Positions 35,227 through 46,900 of a stretch of DNA of 64,000 nucleotides are shown piece by piece (positions within the stretch are counted from its first letter, which is position 1; each line of letters starts with the position of its first letter). A program made the position numbers and the translations under genes. The stretch comes from Sporosarcina highlanderae (GTDB taxonomy: Bacteria; Bacillota; Bacilli; Bacillales_A; Planococcaceae). The stretch is taken from assembly GCF_030433715.1 (NCBI RefSeq), contig NZ_JAROCC010000001.1, forward strand, positions 62,001 to 126,000. Reading direction: 5' to 3'. The notes under the pieces are model-generated. The model was not told the origin of the DNA. It saw only the letters and a program-made list of their open reading frames with translations, and did not search any database.

Positions 35227-36924
35227 TTATTGTTTATTAAAAAACGTCTCCGTCAACTGCTCATACCAGCGTTTGTAAATTGGATGATCAAATGTCGCCA
35301 TTCTTTCGACCATATTCACTCCTTGGTAGAACATCATGCCTTTTTCATCTAACCCGTAACGTTTTGACATATCCATATAGAGGTCGAATGTTTCTACGCC
35401 TTGTTCGGCTTTATCGGTATGGTAAGAGTCTATCTCGATTGTAATCCCAGTGCCGTAGATTTGGGCGTTCAGGAATGCGCGATGCAGACGTTCTTCTTTA
35501 TTCGTAATGGATGACCTGAATGCATTCGGCTGAAGGAATGCGGCGTCGAAGCCGTAGTCTTTCCACTTATAAAAGTTTGTCGATGTCGCGTGTGGTGAGT
35601 AGATGAAGAATTTGTTGTTCTTCCTCAGGATGCTCGAAATAGAAGAAATGATGACTTCATCGTCCACTGTACGGACTGTTTCGCTTAACCAATAGAATCC
35701 TTTGAAATTCAAATTCTCATACTTACCGTTTTCGAAGCGCTCCATTACTTCCTTCACGTACCAGTTAGCAAGGTCGTATCGGGCGTACACATCACAACCG
35801 GCACTTTCACCGTTGAATTTGATGATTGGCTCGTTTCGCTTCGGATATGGAATCGCTATATAGACGTCGACTTTCCTGTTCAATTGTCTTGCAGTTGAGT
35901 TCAGGTTTACAACAGCGCCATCCTGTGCGAATGTCTTTTCAACATAGGTTCTCCAATCGGAGTAGTTTGCATGGTTCGATGGTCCATCTACGAATTGGTC
36001 GTTGTTTTCGTTGTAACGGAGTCCAAGGATGACGAATGTGTCGAACATATCTTTCCGCTCGCCATCTTTTAGCTTAGTCTTCAAGTATTGATTGAAGAAA
36101 TTTGTAGTGAATTTCTCTGTTTCATTGTAACCGTTGTAAATAAGCACGCCGCTGTTTAGGTTGGTCTTATCAGCAGCTGCGATTGTTTGCGGGTATTTAT
36201 TGAATTTATTGCTTTGCGGGTGGACTGTCCCTTTTGGATAATAGAGGGCAAGTTCGATTGCGTCATCGACGTTTTGTACGACATCGATAAGCTCTCCATC
36301 GTTTCTCACTTCGTATGCGACAGGCTTCTGGTATACCCTGTAAATGAATGCGCTGAATTGCCCGCGCGTCACCGTTTCGCTTGGACGGAATGTATCATCT
36401 TTATAACCGGTTGTCACTTCTTCAAATGCAATTGCATCGATGTAAAGGAAATAAGGATCCTCATAGGGCACATCTATAAATTGGCTGCCACCCTTCCCTT
36501 CGTACCCATAGGCAGTTGCGAGCATTTTTGACATTTCGTCCCGTGTTAATGGCTCGTCGGGATGGAAATAGCCTTTGTCGAGTGATAACCAGTTGTTTTC
36601 AAGAGCGATCATGATTTCTTTGTATCCGGGCGATGTTGGCAGTAGGTCTTCGACTGGTGTTGGTTCGTTTTCTAATTCGTAGAGATCAAGTACTCTTGTT
36701 AACATGACTGCTGCGTCTTTTCGTTTGATGTCGTAACCGGGTCTGAAGTAGCCGTCTGAGAATCCACGGATTACGTTATGTTGTGCTGCGAATTGGATGT
36801 CTTTGTAGGCCCAGTATTGATAGGAAACGTCCTTGAATGTGGATGCTTGTGCTGTTGATGTCCCGATGATGGATAGGCATATGATGGTGATGACGAAGCC
36901 AAGTTGCTGTAAACGTTTTTTCAT
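35227..36924 (-). CDS. SLH-anchored DUF4855 protein
   Basis: A 565-residue secreted protein. AAGGAG lies eight bases before the ATG at 36924; an upstream start at 36948 comes before that site. After a signal peptide (LGFVITIICLSIIGTSTAQA) come three SLH repeats (to about residue 210), including FSDGYFRPGYDIKRKDAAVM and YKDDTFRPSETVTRGQFSAF. The remaining 340 residues match the DUF4855 type (SNHANYSDWRTYVEKTFAQD, KGFYWLSETV, FIYSPHATSTNFYKWKDYGF). That region looks like a TIM-barrel-like glycan-active fold, but no activity is established. It is probably held on the wall polymer by the SLH part. Confidence 0.8.
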   Translation of the reverse strand: MKKRLQQLGFVITIICLSIIGTSTAQASTFKDVSYQYWAYKDIQFAAQHNVIRGFSDGYFRPGYDIKRKDAAVMLTRVLDLYELENEPTPVEDLLPTSPGYKEIMIALENNWLSLDKGYFHPDEPLTRDEMSKMLATAYGYEGKGGSQFIDVPYEDPYFLYIDAIAFEEVTTGYKDDTFRPSETVTRGQFSAFIYRVYQKPVAYEVRNDGELIDVVQNVDDAIELALYYPKGTVHPQSNKFNKYPQTIAAADKTNLNSGVLIYNGYNETEKFTTNFFNQYLKTKLKDGERKDMFDTFVILGLRYNENNDQFVDGPSNHANYSDWRTYVEKTFAQDGAVVNLNSTARQLNRKVDVYIAIPYPKRNEPIIKFNGESAGCDVYARYDLANWYVKEVMERFENGKYENLNFKGFYWLSETVRTVDDEVIISSISSILRKNNKFFIYSPHATSTNFYKWKDYGFDAAFLQPNAFRSSITNKEERLHRAFLNAQIYGTGITIEIDSYHTDKAEQGVETFDLYMDMSKRYGLDEKGMMFYQGVNMVERMATFDHPIYKRWYEQLTETFFNKQ

Positions 36925-36945
36925 TCCACCTTCTCCTTCTTGTTG

Positions 36946-36989
36946 CAAAAATAGAGGGAAGTCGATTGCGATGGAGCCATCGACTTCCC
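36946..36989 (-). terminator. Terminator after the lytic transglycosylase gene
   Basis: GGGAAGTCGAT (36956-36966) and ATCGACTTCCC (36979-36989) form an 11-bp stem; on the minus strand it is followed by CTATTTTTG. It lies eight bases after the stop codon at 36997. Confidence 0.8.
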
Positions 36990-36996
36990 CCGGGGT

Positions 36997-38451
36997 TTAT
37001 CTGATATAAGGTGCTGCGATGAAACCTGTTTTTACTTTACCGTTAGTCGTAGTCTTCACTGGGTACCAGATGTAATTGTTTGGTGACTTCGGATTTGTGT
37101 CGTAGACTGGTCCACCGATGATTGTAAAGGTAAGATTGTTCACTTCTGTTAAAATCAATTCTGAACCGGAACCTGCTTCGGAGCTCGGCTTGGATCTCAG
37201 TCCTTTGCCCGTGTATTTGACGACTGAATCCTCTTTTAATAGTTCGGCTGAGATTGTGCTGTTGCCTGTCATCGTGAAGGCTTTCGTGTTGAATTCGATA
37301 TTGTTAGTTGTCGTGCCATCGTATGTGAAATCCTTAATTGACATGTTGATGGATTTGATGTTCGGCGTGACGAAGCCGTTGCTGATTTTGCTATAGACTT
37401 GCTCTTGGTACGCGGTCGGATTTCTTTCGCCTGTTGCTTGTTTGAATGGACTATTTTTCGGCTTTGTACCGTTATAGGCCATAACAGCGAAGTACCAATG
37501 TTCAAGCACGTTGCGGTCATTTGTTCCGATAATAGGTAAATCCGTGCGCTTGAAATTGTCAGATAGGACCTTAATGCCTGCTTCGATATTGTACGCTATA
37601 TCATACTTTAGACGTTCAGTGTCGAACTCGGTTCTGTTCGTTAATTGCATAAGGCCGATGCCGTTGTCATGACTAATTAACGGTTCGCCGTTGCTTAAGA
37701 AGTGGGTCCAGCCGCTTTCGACTTCAACAATAGCCTTTGCTATTTCAGGTGGAACATTCGCTTTTCTTGCTTCTTTCGTCACGAGGCAATTTAACGTCTG
37801 GCGATCCGGGTTCACTTTGCTTGCTGGGTTATAGCCGCATGCGTGTACCGTCAAGCGTAAATTTTCGTTCGTTGCATGTGCAAGGAATGCAGCGAAGTGT
37901 GCACGTGTGACCGGATTTTCCGGACCAAAACTGGTTTTCGAATAGCCTTGAGTTATTCCGGCAGCGATGATTTTGGGTATGTATGCATATCCCGCGGAGC
38001 TGACCGGTACATCCGTGAATGTCATCGGTTCTTCTTCGGTCAATTTGAATGCTCTTGTAAGGAAGATTGCCATTTCCCCTCTTGTCACTATTTCATTAGG
38101 CTTGAATTTGCCGTCTGTATAGCCTTTGATGATTCCTTCATCAGTGGCAGATTGGATAGCACCCGATGCAAAACTTGAGCTGTTGACATCAGAAAAGATG
38201 GTTGCTTTATTTCCAGTCGGCAACTTTAACGCTCTTGCAATCATGACTGCTGCCTCTGCCCGCGTTACGACATTTTCAGGGTCAAAACGTCCATCCTTTC
38301 CTCTGACTATCCCTTGGCTAGCTAAATAATTAATATGTTCATAGAATTTGTAAGAGGCTGTTACATCCGTGAAACTTTCCGCTTTGGCAGACCCGATGCT
38401 ACCTGTAACGAAAAGAGTGGCTGCTGCGATAAATGCTATTAATTTTTTCAT
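36997..38451 (-). CDS. SLH-anchored lytic transglycosylase-like protein
   Basis: A 484-residue exported protein: signal peptide (1-24), three N-terminal SLH repeats (about 25-195), an SLT-type lysozyme-like domain (about 220-350) and a C-terminal SH3-like segment (about 410-484, KYTGKGLRSKPSSEAGSG...). The catalytic glutamate is probably E245 in AIVEVESGW, backed by GIGLMQLTN and VMAYNGT. It should cleave the glycan strands of peptidoglycan. Anchoring a wall-cutting enzyme to the S-layer-binding polymer fits turnover of the outer wall. GGGAGGGG precedes the ATG. Confidence 0.85.
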   Translation of the reverse strand: MKKLIAFIAAATLFVTGSIGSAKAESFTDVTASYKFYEHINYLASQGIVRGKDGRFDPENVVTRAEAAVMIARALKLPTGNKATIFSDVNSSSFASGAIQSATDEGIIKGYTDGKFKPNEIVTRGEMAIFLTRAFKLTEEEPMTFTDVPVSSAGYAYIPKIIAAGITQGYSKTSFGPENPVTRAHFAAFLAHATNENLRLTVHACGYNPASKVNPDRQTLNCLVTKEARKANVPPEIAKAIVEVESGWTHFLSNGEPLISHDNGIGLMQLTNRTEFDTERLKYDIAYNIEAGIKVLSDNFKRTDLPIIGTNDRNVLEHWYFAVMAYNGTKPKNSPFKQATGERNPTAYQEQVYSKISNGFVTPNIKSINMSIKDFTYDGTTTNNIEFNTKAFTMTGNSTISAELLKEDSVVKYTGKGLRSKPSSEAGSGSELILTEVNNLTFTIIGGPVYDTNPKSPNNYIWYPVKTTTNGKVKTGFIAAPYIR

Positions 38452-38513
38452 TCGTATTCCCCTCCCTGTTATTAGACTACTATAATATTCTTACGTTTGA
38501 AAGGAAAAGATAG

Positions 38514-38552
38514 GAAAAAGCCCCCCAAAGCTTAGACGCTTTGAAGGGCTTG
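38514..38552 (-). terminator. Terminator after the 643-residue SLH protein gene
   Basis: On the minus strand AAGCCC...CAAAGC pairs with GCTTTG...GGGCTT around a short loop, ending in CTTTTTCC. It begins about 13 bases after the stop at 38565. Confidence 0.8.
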
Positions 38553-38564
38553 ATAGTTTCATAA

Positions 38565-40496
38565 TTAGTTGATGAATTTGATTTCTGCAAGGAAGTTGTA
38601 AATGATTTTCGCCATTTGTGCACGGTTAGCGTCAGCGTTTGGACGGAATGTGTCATCAAGGTAGCCGTCAAGTAGGCCCGCTTGGTAAACGCGCTCAACG
38701 TGTTTACGTGATGCCGCACCGATATCCTTGTTATCTTTGAATGCTGTCAATGCTTTCTTCGTGTCAAATGTCACTTTGTCAGCACCAACATAGTCAATTG
38801 CACGGCTGATCATGATTGCCGCTTGGTCACGAGTGATTTCTTCGTACGGACGGAATGTACCGTCAGTGAAACCAGCAACGATTCCTGCTTCAACGACTGC
38901 AGCGATTTCGCCGTTTTTGTTGAATGCTTGGCTTGCAGATACATCTGCGAATACGTTTGCTGTTTTATCCATAGCTACGATTCCAAGACCGCGAGAAAGG
39001 ATTGCAGCAAACTCACCACGAGTGATCATTTTAGTAGGAGCATACTCAGTTGCCGTTACTCCGTTGACAACCATGCGGGAAGCCAATTTATCAACGTACT
39101 CTTCAGCCCAGCTTGTACCAGCAGTGATGTCTGTAAATGATTTGGAGTGCTCAATCAATGTATATACAGAGTTTGTAGAGCGGTAAAGGTTAGCTGATTT
39201 TTTATCGTTAGTTACATATGTCGGAACAGCAGTTACATTACCTTTCGCATCAACCGTAACACCAACTGTTGTAAGTGGGTTCAATTCATTTGCAGCTGGA
39301 ACTGAACGCTTAACTGGAGTTGGGAATACTGTCAATGCCACTGACTTGCCACCTGGCGCTACAACAGAAACGTTGAAGTCAAACGCGTCAGCAAGTACTT
39401 TATATGCCGCTTTACCTGCAAGTGGGTTGTCCACTTTTTTAACAGATACATTTAGCTTCAATTCTGCAGAAGCTACATCCAAGTCTTTTGCAATTGCAGC
39501 AAGGTCGAATGCATCAACTGGCAATTCGTATGCAACATCGCCGAATTGAAGAACGATTACTGCATTGCTGTTTTTCTTAGAAAGTGCGTTCAAGATTGTT
39601 GCAGGGATGTCCGCAACAGTTGTGCCACTTTGAACTTTAACAATAAGTTGTTCAACTTTAGCAGCTTTTTCGATTGCATCGATAACAGCTTGTGGGTTGC
39701 TTACGACAGCCGAACCATCAACTTCAACTGCATTGTCGCCAGTTGCTGGTGGTGTTGTTGGTGGGATTACCGGACCAGGGCCAGGGCCAGGGCCAGGACC
39801 CGGATTGACGATATTATTATACTCAGTAGCAAGTTTTACAAAAGCTGCCTTTTCAGCTGAAGTGACATCAGCTACAACAGAAGTCAATGCGTCTCCCATT
39901 TTCAACACATGAACAGAATTCCAAATACCGTCGTAAATGTTCTCGTAAACATCTTTGTTTGCAACCTTATTCAACGCACTAATGAATCTTTGTAGTTGTG
40001 ATACTTCAACTTTACTAGTAAGAACTTCGTTTTGTACATCGACTAGGAAATCGATAAATTGAGCTTTAGTGATTTCTGTTCCAAAAGCAACCTTTAGATC
40101 TGAATCAGCAACTGTGTCATCGAAAGCTTCAAAAGCTTTTTCCATATCAACAGCTGTAATAGATGATGCCATGAATGTTACTAAAGCGTTGATAACTTTA
40201 TTTGCAGCTTCTTCTCGTTCCCCGCCATCTTTAACAGCATCTGTTAGAATGTCAGTATCCTTCCATTTGCCGTCAGCAAGTTGGGCTAACACTTTCTTAT
40301 GTGCACTTCGAAGTAAGTCCACTTCATCTTTGTCCAATTTGTTTAACGCCTGATCAAGATTAGTAATCAACTTGTTAACTTTTGGATTAGTAACTGCTGC
40401 ATCAGCAGTTACACCAACAGCCAGAACTGGTGTCAATGCTACTGCACCGATCATTGTTGCTTTTAGAACTTTAGAGCTATTATTTTTCGTTGTCAT
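38565..40496 (-). CDS. Exported protein of unknown function with C-terminal SLH domains
   Basis: A 643-residue protein with a signal peptide (KATMIGAVALTPVLAVGVTADA). An N-terminal helical domain (about 35-235) is followed by a Pro-Gly repeat (PGPGPGPGPGP, encoded by the six-base repeat at 39776-39803) and a Pro/Thr linker, then an alpha/beta or beta-rich domain (about 260-455). Three SLH repeats finish it (about 460-640; for example FTDGTFRPYEEITRDQAAIM). I do not recognise the two middle domains. The alternating Pro-Gly linker probably separates a surface-exposed head from the anchor. AAGGAATG-type sequence gives only a moderate ribosome site (GGGGTGAAGG). Confidence 0.8.
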   Translation of the reverse strand: MTTKNNSSKVLKATMIGAVALTPVLAVGVTADAAVTNPKVNKLITNLDQALNKLDKDEVDLLRSAHKKVLAQLADGKWKDTDILTDAVKDGGEREEAANKVINALVTFMASSITAVDMEKAFEAFDDTVADSDLKVAFGTEITKAQFIDFLVDVQNEVLTSKVEVSQLQRFISALNKVANKDVYENIYDGIWNSVHVLKMGDALTSVVADVTSAEKAAFVKLATEYNNIVNPGPGPGPGPGPVIPPTTPPATGDNAVEVDGSAVVSNPQAVIDAIEKAAKVEQLIVKVQSGTTVADIPATILNALSKKNSNAVIVLQFGDVAYELPVDAFDLAAIAKDLDVASAELKLNVSVKKVDNPLAGKAAYKVLADAFDFNVSVVAPGGKSVALTVFPTPVKRSVPAANELNPLTTVGVTVDAKGNVTAVPTYVTNDKKSANLYRSTNSVYTLIEHSKSFTDITAGTSWAEEYVDKLASRMVVNGVTATEYAPTKMITRGEFAAILSRGLGIVAMDKTANVFADVSASQAFNKNGEIAAVVEAGIVAGFTDGTFRPYEEITRDQAAIMISRAIDYVGADKVTFDTKKALTAFKDNKDIGAASRKHVERVYQAGLLDGYLDDTFRPNADANRAQMAKIIYNFLAEIKFIN

Positions 40497-40732
40497 TCCT
40501 TCACCCCACTATATATTTTTAACTACATATTTAATAGTCTAATATAAAACACAATTTAAGACAAGCCAATTGGAACTTTTTGTCGAAATAGGGTTAACAT
40601 ATTTTTCTAATGCGGAAAATATATTCCAAGTCACTGCTGTTTGAATGGAGCCTTCTCATTTAGTCTGTACGGGTTAACTATATACATTACCTTACTAATT
40701 TAGAACATTGACCCGTTAACTTTAGACTTTGA

Positions 40733-40777
40733 AAATTAAAAACCACCCTATCAAAATACAACTTCGAGATAGGGTGG
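40733..40777 (-). terminator. Terminator after the giant protease gene
   Basis: CCACCCTATC (40743-40752) pairs perfectly with GATAGGGTGG (40768-40777); the minus strand then reads TTTTTAATTTT. It lies 160 bases downstream of the stop codon. Confidence 0.85.
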
Positions 40778-40789
40778 GTATAGAGTTTA

Positions 40790-40840
40790 ATGGGACCCGA
40801 GTGATGTGTTTCCGCACATCGCCCGGTACTTTTCTTATGG
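40790..40840 (-). ncRNA. Unidentified structured RNA element before the terminator
   Basis: On the minus strand CCGGGCGATGTG (40826-40815) pairs, with two mismatches, with CACATCACTCGG (40808-40797) around CGGAAA. It is followed by GTCCCATTAAACTC and then the terminator. I compared it by eye with c-di-GMP, SAM, T-box, preQ1 and fluoride motifs and saw no match. It may be an attenuator, or only a 3'-end structure that protects the protease message. Confidence 0.35.
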
Positions 40841-40936
40841 CAAACATTCAGAAAAGATCTTAAATACAATCTACCAAACTATCTAACAGACGTCAATAAG
40901 TTTTTTTATTATTCACTAAAGTGAACAACTTCACTA

Positions 40937-43900
40937 TCAATCAAGCAATTGCAATACATCCAGTGCACGGTAAAGCATGACTGCTGATTCTGCGCGTGTT
41001 GCGTTGTTTTTCGGCATGAAGTTGCCGTTATTACCTTTGATAACGCCGATTGCTGCTGCTTTGTAGACTGATTCGATAGCGAATGCTCCAATCGAACCGT
41101 GGTCGTTGAAGTGTGCAGGCAATTCGATGCCTTCAAGCTTTGCTTTATCTTGGTAAAGAATCGCACGCATAATCATTGCCGCAATCTCTTCACGCTTGAT
41201 CGGCGCATCAGGATTGAACTTGCCGTCTTGCGTTCCGTTGACGATTCCAGCACGAGCTGCAGCTTCAACTCCTGCGTATGCCCATTTCTTGCTCTTGTTC
41301 ACATCACTGAACTTGCCTTCATACTCTTTTAGTGGAAGGTCCAGCGCGCGTGCAAGCAATACTGCGAATTCCGCACGAGTGATTTGTGCATTCGGAGCAA
41401 ACTCAGTTTCCGTCTTACCTTGGATGATGCCTTTTGCCGCAAGTGCATTGATTTCCTTTGCAGCAAATGTGTTTTTAATATCCTTAAAGACTGGGATGAT
41501 CAGTTCCGGCTTTTCTGGTTTCGGATCTACTGGTTGTGCTGGTGGAATGTATACCCCGCCCCCGCCGTCTCCAGGTGCCCCGCCATTATCGGTTTTCTCC
41601 GTTGTGAACGTGAATTCCTTAACCGCGCCTAATATCTTTCCTGAACTGTCTTCAATATTTCCACTAACAACAAGGCGGTAAGTTGTGTTTGCTTTCAAAC
41701 TTGATTTCGGAACAAATTTAAATGTTTTGGATAGTTTCTTCGTGTCATCTTCAACGAAGAATCCATCTTCTTCATTGTTATCTTTACCGATATGGCCGGC
41801 CTTTTTATCTTCTGGCGTATCAATTGACTTATAACCTGTTAAATCCACTGTCTCAACAGTTCCTTCGATCGGTGTATCGCTGTCACCTTCGAATAGTTGA
41901 ATGAGTGTTGATTTATCAGCAGTGTTCATCAGTCTATCGAACTCAACCGTTAGATCTATTGCCGTTACTTCTGTTGTAGTAATTACTGGATCTGCAATCC
42001 TCACCATTGGAACATTCAATTCCGTTTCCGGAGGAGGAACGTTCATGATACGTGAGATATATGGTTCATAGCCGTCTTTCGTGAAGATGACACGCCATTT
42101 TCCTGCGGTAACATCCCATCCATAGCGGCCTTCTTCGTCAGTGATTTGTGGATTTACTTGGCCAAATTTCGCCGCATCCCATTGAACCCACTCTGCATCT
42201 TCACCTTCTCCAACCAAGACTTCGACTACTGCACGTACACCTTCAAGTCTGTTGTCCATGCTACCTTCGAATACGTAACCAGATGGGTCGATCAATACGA
42301 TGATATTCATCAAAGGAAGTGTGATTTCCACGTCATCTTTAATGAATGTGATTTCGAGCAATTGCTCACCGTACGATGTCCATTTTCCAAGCTTCTGACC
42401 ATCGAATGTGAATGTGTTATCTGCACCTTTGACAAGGTCGTATTCTTTGCCAAGGAAGCTGATTTTTGCTGAGTCCACATCCATATCGAATTTCACTGTT
42501 GTATCGAGCGGTGTATGCTCGACAATAGCAAATGTCGCAACACCCGTGTAAGGATTCAGTTTCACATCGCCATTCCAACCCGCATGGACTGTTACATCAG
42601 TCATTTTCGGAACGTTCGGCTTGTAAGTGACTGTAACCGGCTGCTTAGACACCGTTGCTTGCACGCCGTCTGTTACTTTTGCAGATAGTGTGAATTTCTC
42701 TTCCACAGCTGCATCAGTAACTGGTAATTCTACATCAATGAACCACCATTTACCGTCGACTTTTGTTTCACCGACCTTTTTATTCCCTGCAAACAGCTCA
42801 ACTTTCGAACCATATTTAGCGTTTCCGTAAACTTTGATATTTTTAACACCTGTAAGTGCCGGCGCTTCAAGTGTGACGAATACGACTGATGTTGTAGCTG
42901 AAAGGATTGCTCCTTTTTCAGTAACTTTTGCAGTTACCGTTAAGGAAGAAGTTTCAACGTCCCCAACTGTTGCACTAAATGTGATCTTTCCCGATTCACC
43001 AGCAGCTGCAGACGGGATTGTAACGATGTTACCTTCCACTTTGGCAGGTTTTCCATTCAGTGTAACTGATCCCGGAATCAATGTGAGTCCTGCTGGAAGA
43101 GTCAATGTCACTGGGACATCTACCGCTTTAGCAGTTCCATAATTCTGATACACCAAAGTGAACTGTACCTCTTCGTTAGGGACGACTGATGTTTTGGAAA
43201 CAGCAAGATAGGTGCCGTCACCATCGAAATCTCCATCACCCTTTGCTTGTAGGGTTACTTCTCCGACATTCCCCGGTTGCTTACCTTCCAATGTTACAGT
43301 CGGATAACCGTAAGAGTAGAATGAGAGATTGTAGGTCTCGGTATCTTTCAAACCAGTTACTGCAAAAGTTCCATCTGCAGCAGTACGACCCCAACCATAA
43401 GTTGTTTGACCATCTGCCGAAATTGAAACATTCGCCAGTGGATCACCATTACGGTCGACGACTTTTCCAGTCATCATTACGGCTTTTGCCAATTGAATGT
43501 CTTTCTCGACTTCATCAGTGCCTTTTACAATTGTTTCCTGATGTGACAAGTAAAGCTGTGAATAGACATCGAGCCAAATATCATCTGTTTTCGATAGGCC
43601 GATAAGCTTGTATTCACCATTCGCGTCAGTTTCTGCGTAAGCACCTGTATATCCACCGTAAGCATAGACGTACGCACTCGATACCGGTTTGCCTTGACTA
43701 TCCGTTACTTTGCCGGTAATGACACGTCCTTGATCCAAAGTGATTTCAATTTCGGAGTTATCCGTCATGTCAACGTTTTGATGGACGGACATAAATCCTT
43801 CCGCGTAGATGTCTAATGAATAGTCATTTGCCGCAGCGACATTTTCAAAGACGATTACTCCGTTTTCCGGTTTAACATTGTACTTATAGTAGTTACCAAC

Positions 43901-46900
43901 CCCGGTGTAACCATGTTTTTGGTAAGTTGAATAGCTATACAAGTAAATGGAATCAATTTTTTCGACATCGCCATTGATTTTTATCGTCAATGTCTTTTCT
44001 TCAATTGTCAGCTTGTTCACTTCGAATTTATAATCCGTAGTGCCTTTCGCCAAAGTGATCGATGCAGTTGTTGTTAGGTAAGTACCTTGACCATAGACTG
44101 TCAATTTGTACTCACCTGTTTCCAAATCTTTTAATACTGTTGTTCCGTTATTCGTTGTGAATTTACCATCAGACGTTGAACCAAATACAATAAAACCTTT
44201 TGGACCTGTAAGTCTTGCAGATAGACCATCGATTACAGGATTGTCTGTACCTTTATCGACAATTGTAATTGACGCATTCGTAAATGCAGGGATTTTGTAT
44301 TCTGGAACAGCGACAATTTTTGATTGGGCTACTTCGAGATTTGGTTGGACAAACGTTTTTCCGTTTACAAGTACAGACATTTTGTAATTGCCTGAAGGAA
44401 GCCCTTTAATTTCGAAAGCTCCATTGGCATCGGTCTTCACTGTATACAGTTTAGTCGAAACGAGACGAACTGTTGCATCTTCAATAGGTTGCCCGTCCGT
44501 TACGAGTCCTTTAACTGTAGAACCGACAGACCAATCAAGTTCAGTAGAAATTTCTTCGGTCTTCTCTTCACCATTCAGGATATGACCTGTAACTTTTTCA
44601 ATGACTTTCTGGCCTTCTATTACAGTGAAAACACCTTCATATCGTTTAGATGTTTCATTGTAAGCAAGTTCAACTTCAATCACTTTGCCGTCTACATAGA
44701 CATTCGCAACTGCAGTGAACCCTTCATCGTAAGAGCCATCTACTGTTACAGCCAATCCGTCGCCGATGGAAAGGAGTTTATCTGCATTTCGACCGTCTTG
44801 TAGCGTGACTGTCGTAGCAGTGAATGCATCGACTGTGAATGAAGCAACATCAGAGACACTTGTATTCTTAGCTGCATCAGTCGAAGTGATTTTCACCTTA
44901 TACGTTACGCCCGGTTTAATGTTCGGTATGACAGCTGTCGTTTCTTTTTGCGATTCGCTAAGAACTGTGAATTCCCCATCGCTTTCAGCAACTTCGACTT
45001 TGTAGGAAACGGCATCTTGCGCACCAGTCCAAGTTACTTTCAGTCCTGAAGCTTCTTTAGCGAATTCGATATTGATTGCTTTTTCAGGTGGCGTACGGTC
45101 AATTGTTACTGAAACGCTTGTTTTAGCATCTTCATTGGATGCGACAATCGTATACACCCCGTCAGTTCCTGGTTGGAATGTATGAGTGAATGCACCTTCT
45201 GCATCAGCCGTGATAACCGCGCCATTCACTTTCTCTCCATCTTTCTGCAATTCCAATGTTACTTCTGCATCCGCATTCGCTTTACCAATCACTGTGATGC
45301 TTGTAGAGTTTGTGATTGAACCTGATTGTGGCGTGTGGATTTGTACGAATGGCGTGTTTTCTCCCGCCACTGAAAATTCTTTCGTAAGCGTTAGGGATTT
45401 TCGCAAGCTGATTGGAATGCGAACTTCAAGTGTATACGTTCCTTCTGTAAATTCTTTGTTAATATGGAAGCCTCTGTCGGACATGGTTCCAGTCGTTTCC
45501 CAAACTACCTTACCCGTTTGATCTATTATTTTATAATCCACTGGAACACGATTCATATTACTATTAAAGTTTCCTCGATAATCCCTTATAGGGTCTTCTT
45601 CTGCCTCAGCAATCCCCATGTTAGGATTTGACTCCAATGATCTGTAAATGCCGTCAATTATGAAATCTCCTGAGTACAACGTGTTGAATGTGGATAAATA
45701 GTTCGTACCGTCCTCGAACTTCCAGAAATCCAAACTGTTAATTTCACCGGATATTTCGTCCTTTTTGAAATTGAATGACTTATCGCTATCAATGTTGACA
45801 TCCAGTGAAATAATACTGTAGCTCCAAGGAGTGTCATATTTTTCGTTTGTGGAGACATAGTATCTCAAATATTCATAGTGTCCCTTTTGAATGGATACGG
45901 AGGAAACTGAACCCGATTCACCATACACTCTATATCGATTCGGGAAATGTTCAAACCCCGAAATCGCCATATTGGATGCACCATTTTTAATCGTAACATT
46001 TGCCAGATCTTTTCCATTGACTTCGATATTGAAATCCTCAGAAATAGTAGTTTCTGGTACGTTTAGAATCTTCACATTTTGAGCATTGTCAAAAACCAAA
46101 ATACGCCCATGATAGTTTTCCGGTGATACTAATACCTCAAATGAATCCTTGCCGGAAAGATATACAGGATTGAATGGACTGTACCCATCTACAGCCAACC
46201 CCAAAATCAACTCTGCACGATAGTTGCTCGAAACATCAAGGTTATGGGTTACTTTTACTGCCTTCAAGTCATCAGAAAGTTGTAATGGATTTGCTTTACT
46301 TATGTTTAGCAAACTCTCTCCACTTGTTTGTTGGAAATCCATGACAGCGTTATTATGAGACAGTGAACCATTTAGCATAATTTTATACTGGGTATCTGGA
46401 TTTAAAGTTACACCATAAGGTAAATAAAATTCAGAGTTTTGGAAGTCCCAATTTAGGACATAGGTACTTCCATAATGTGAACTATTTGGGTCATCATCTT
46501 GAATCGTCAATTGATCCGGATGGAACTTACCATATTTTGTATCCACCTCAACTGGTAATGACAACTGTTGTACGTCCATGAATATCATAGTGTCCATTGA
46601 AATTGATACGATTTCTTCATTAACCGTACTTTCAATCAACTTAATCTTATAGGTACCTTTTTTCAATGGTTCTTTTAACGTAAACGAACTGTAATATGGC
46701 GTTGAAATTGGTTCGCCTATACGCTCGTCATTTTCATCAAGAATTTCATAGATGAAAGTTGATTCGCCATTCATATACAAACTACCGCTATCATTATGAT
46801 AGTAAGTGTAAACTACTGTCGAATCAGGGGAGGTATACGCTGAACCGTGATACGCGTTAAATTCAACCTCTTGTTCCTTTTTACCCTTTACATAAAAAAC

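Larger units (their letters stand above)
40497..40936. other. Regulatory region between the giant protease and the 643-residue SLH protein
   Basis: 440 bases without a gene. From right to left in transcription: the 3' tail of the giant protease message, a GC-rich hairpin (40797-40826), a terminator (40733-40777) and an AT-rich stretch leading to the SLH gene. The latter contains TTAATAGTCTAATAT at 40531-40545 (minus strand ATATTAGACTATTAA), a motif also found near other SLH genes here. Confidence 0.5.

Noticed and set aside
39776..39803. Tandem six-base repeat as CRISPR or VNTR element outside a gene
   Set aside because: It is in frame within an SLH protein gene and encodes the Pro-Gly hinge; no spacers are present.
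40733..40840. T-box, c-di-GMP, SAM or preQ1 riboswitch
   Set aside because: None of their core sequences are present; the GGGTGG resemblance to a T-box belongs to the terminator stem and lies on the wrong strand.
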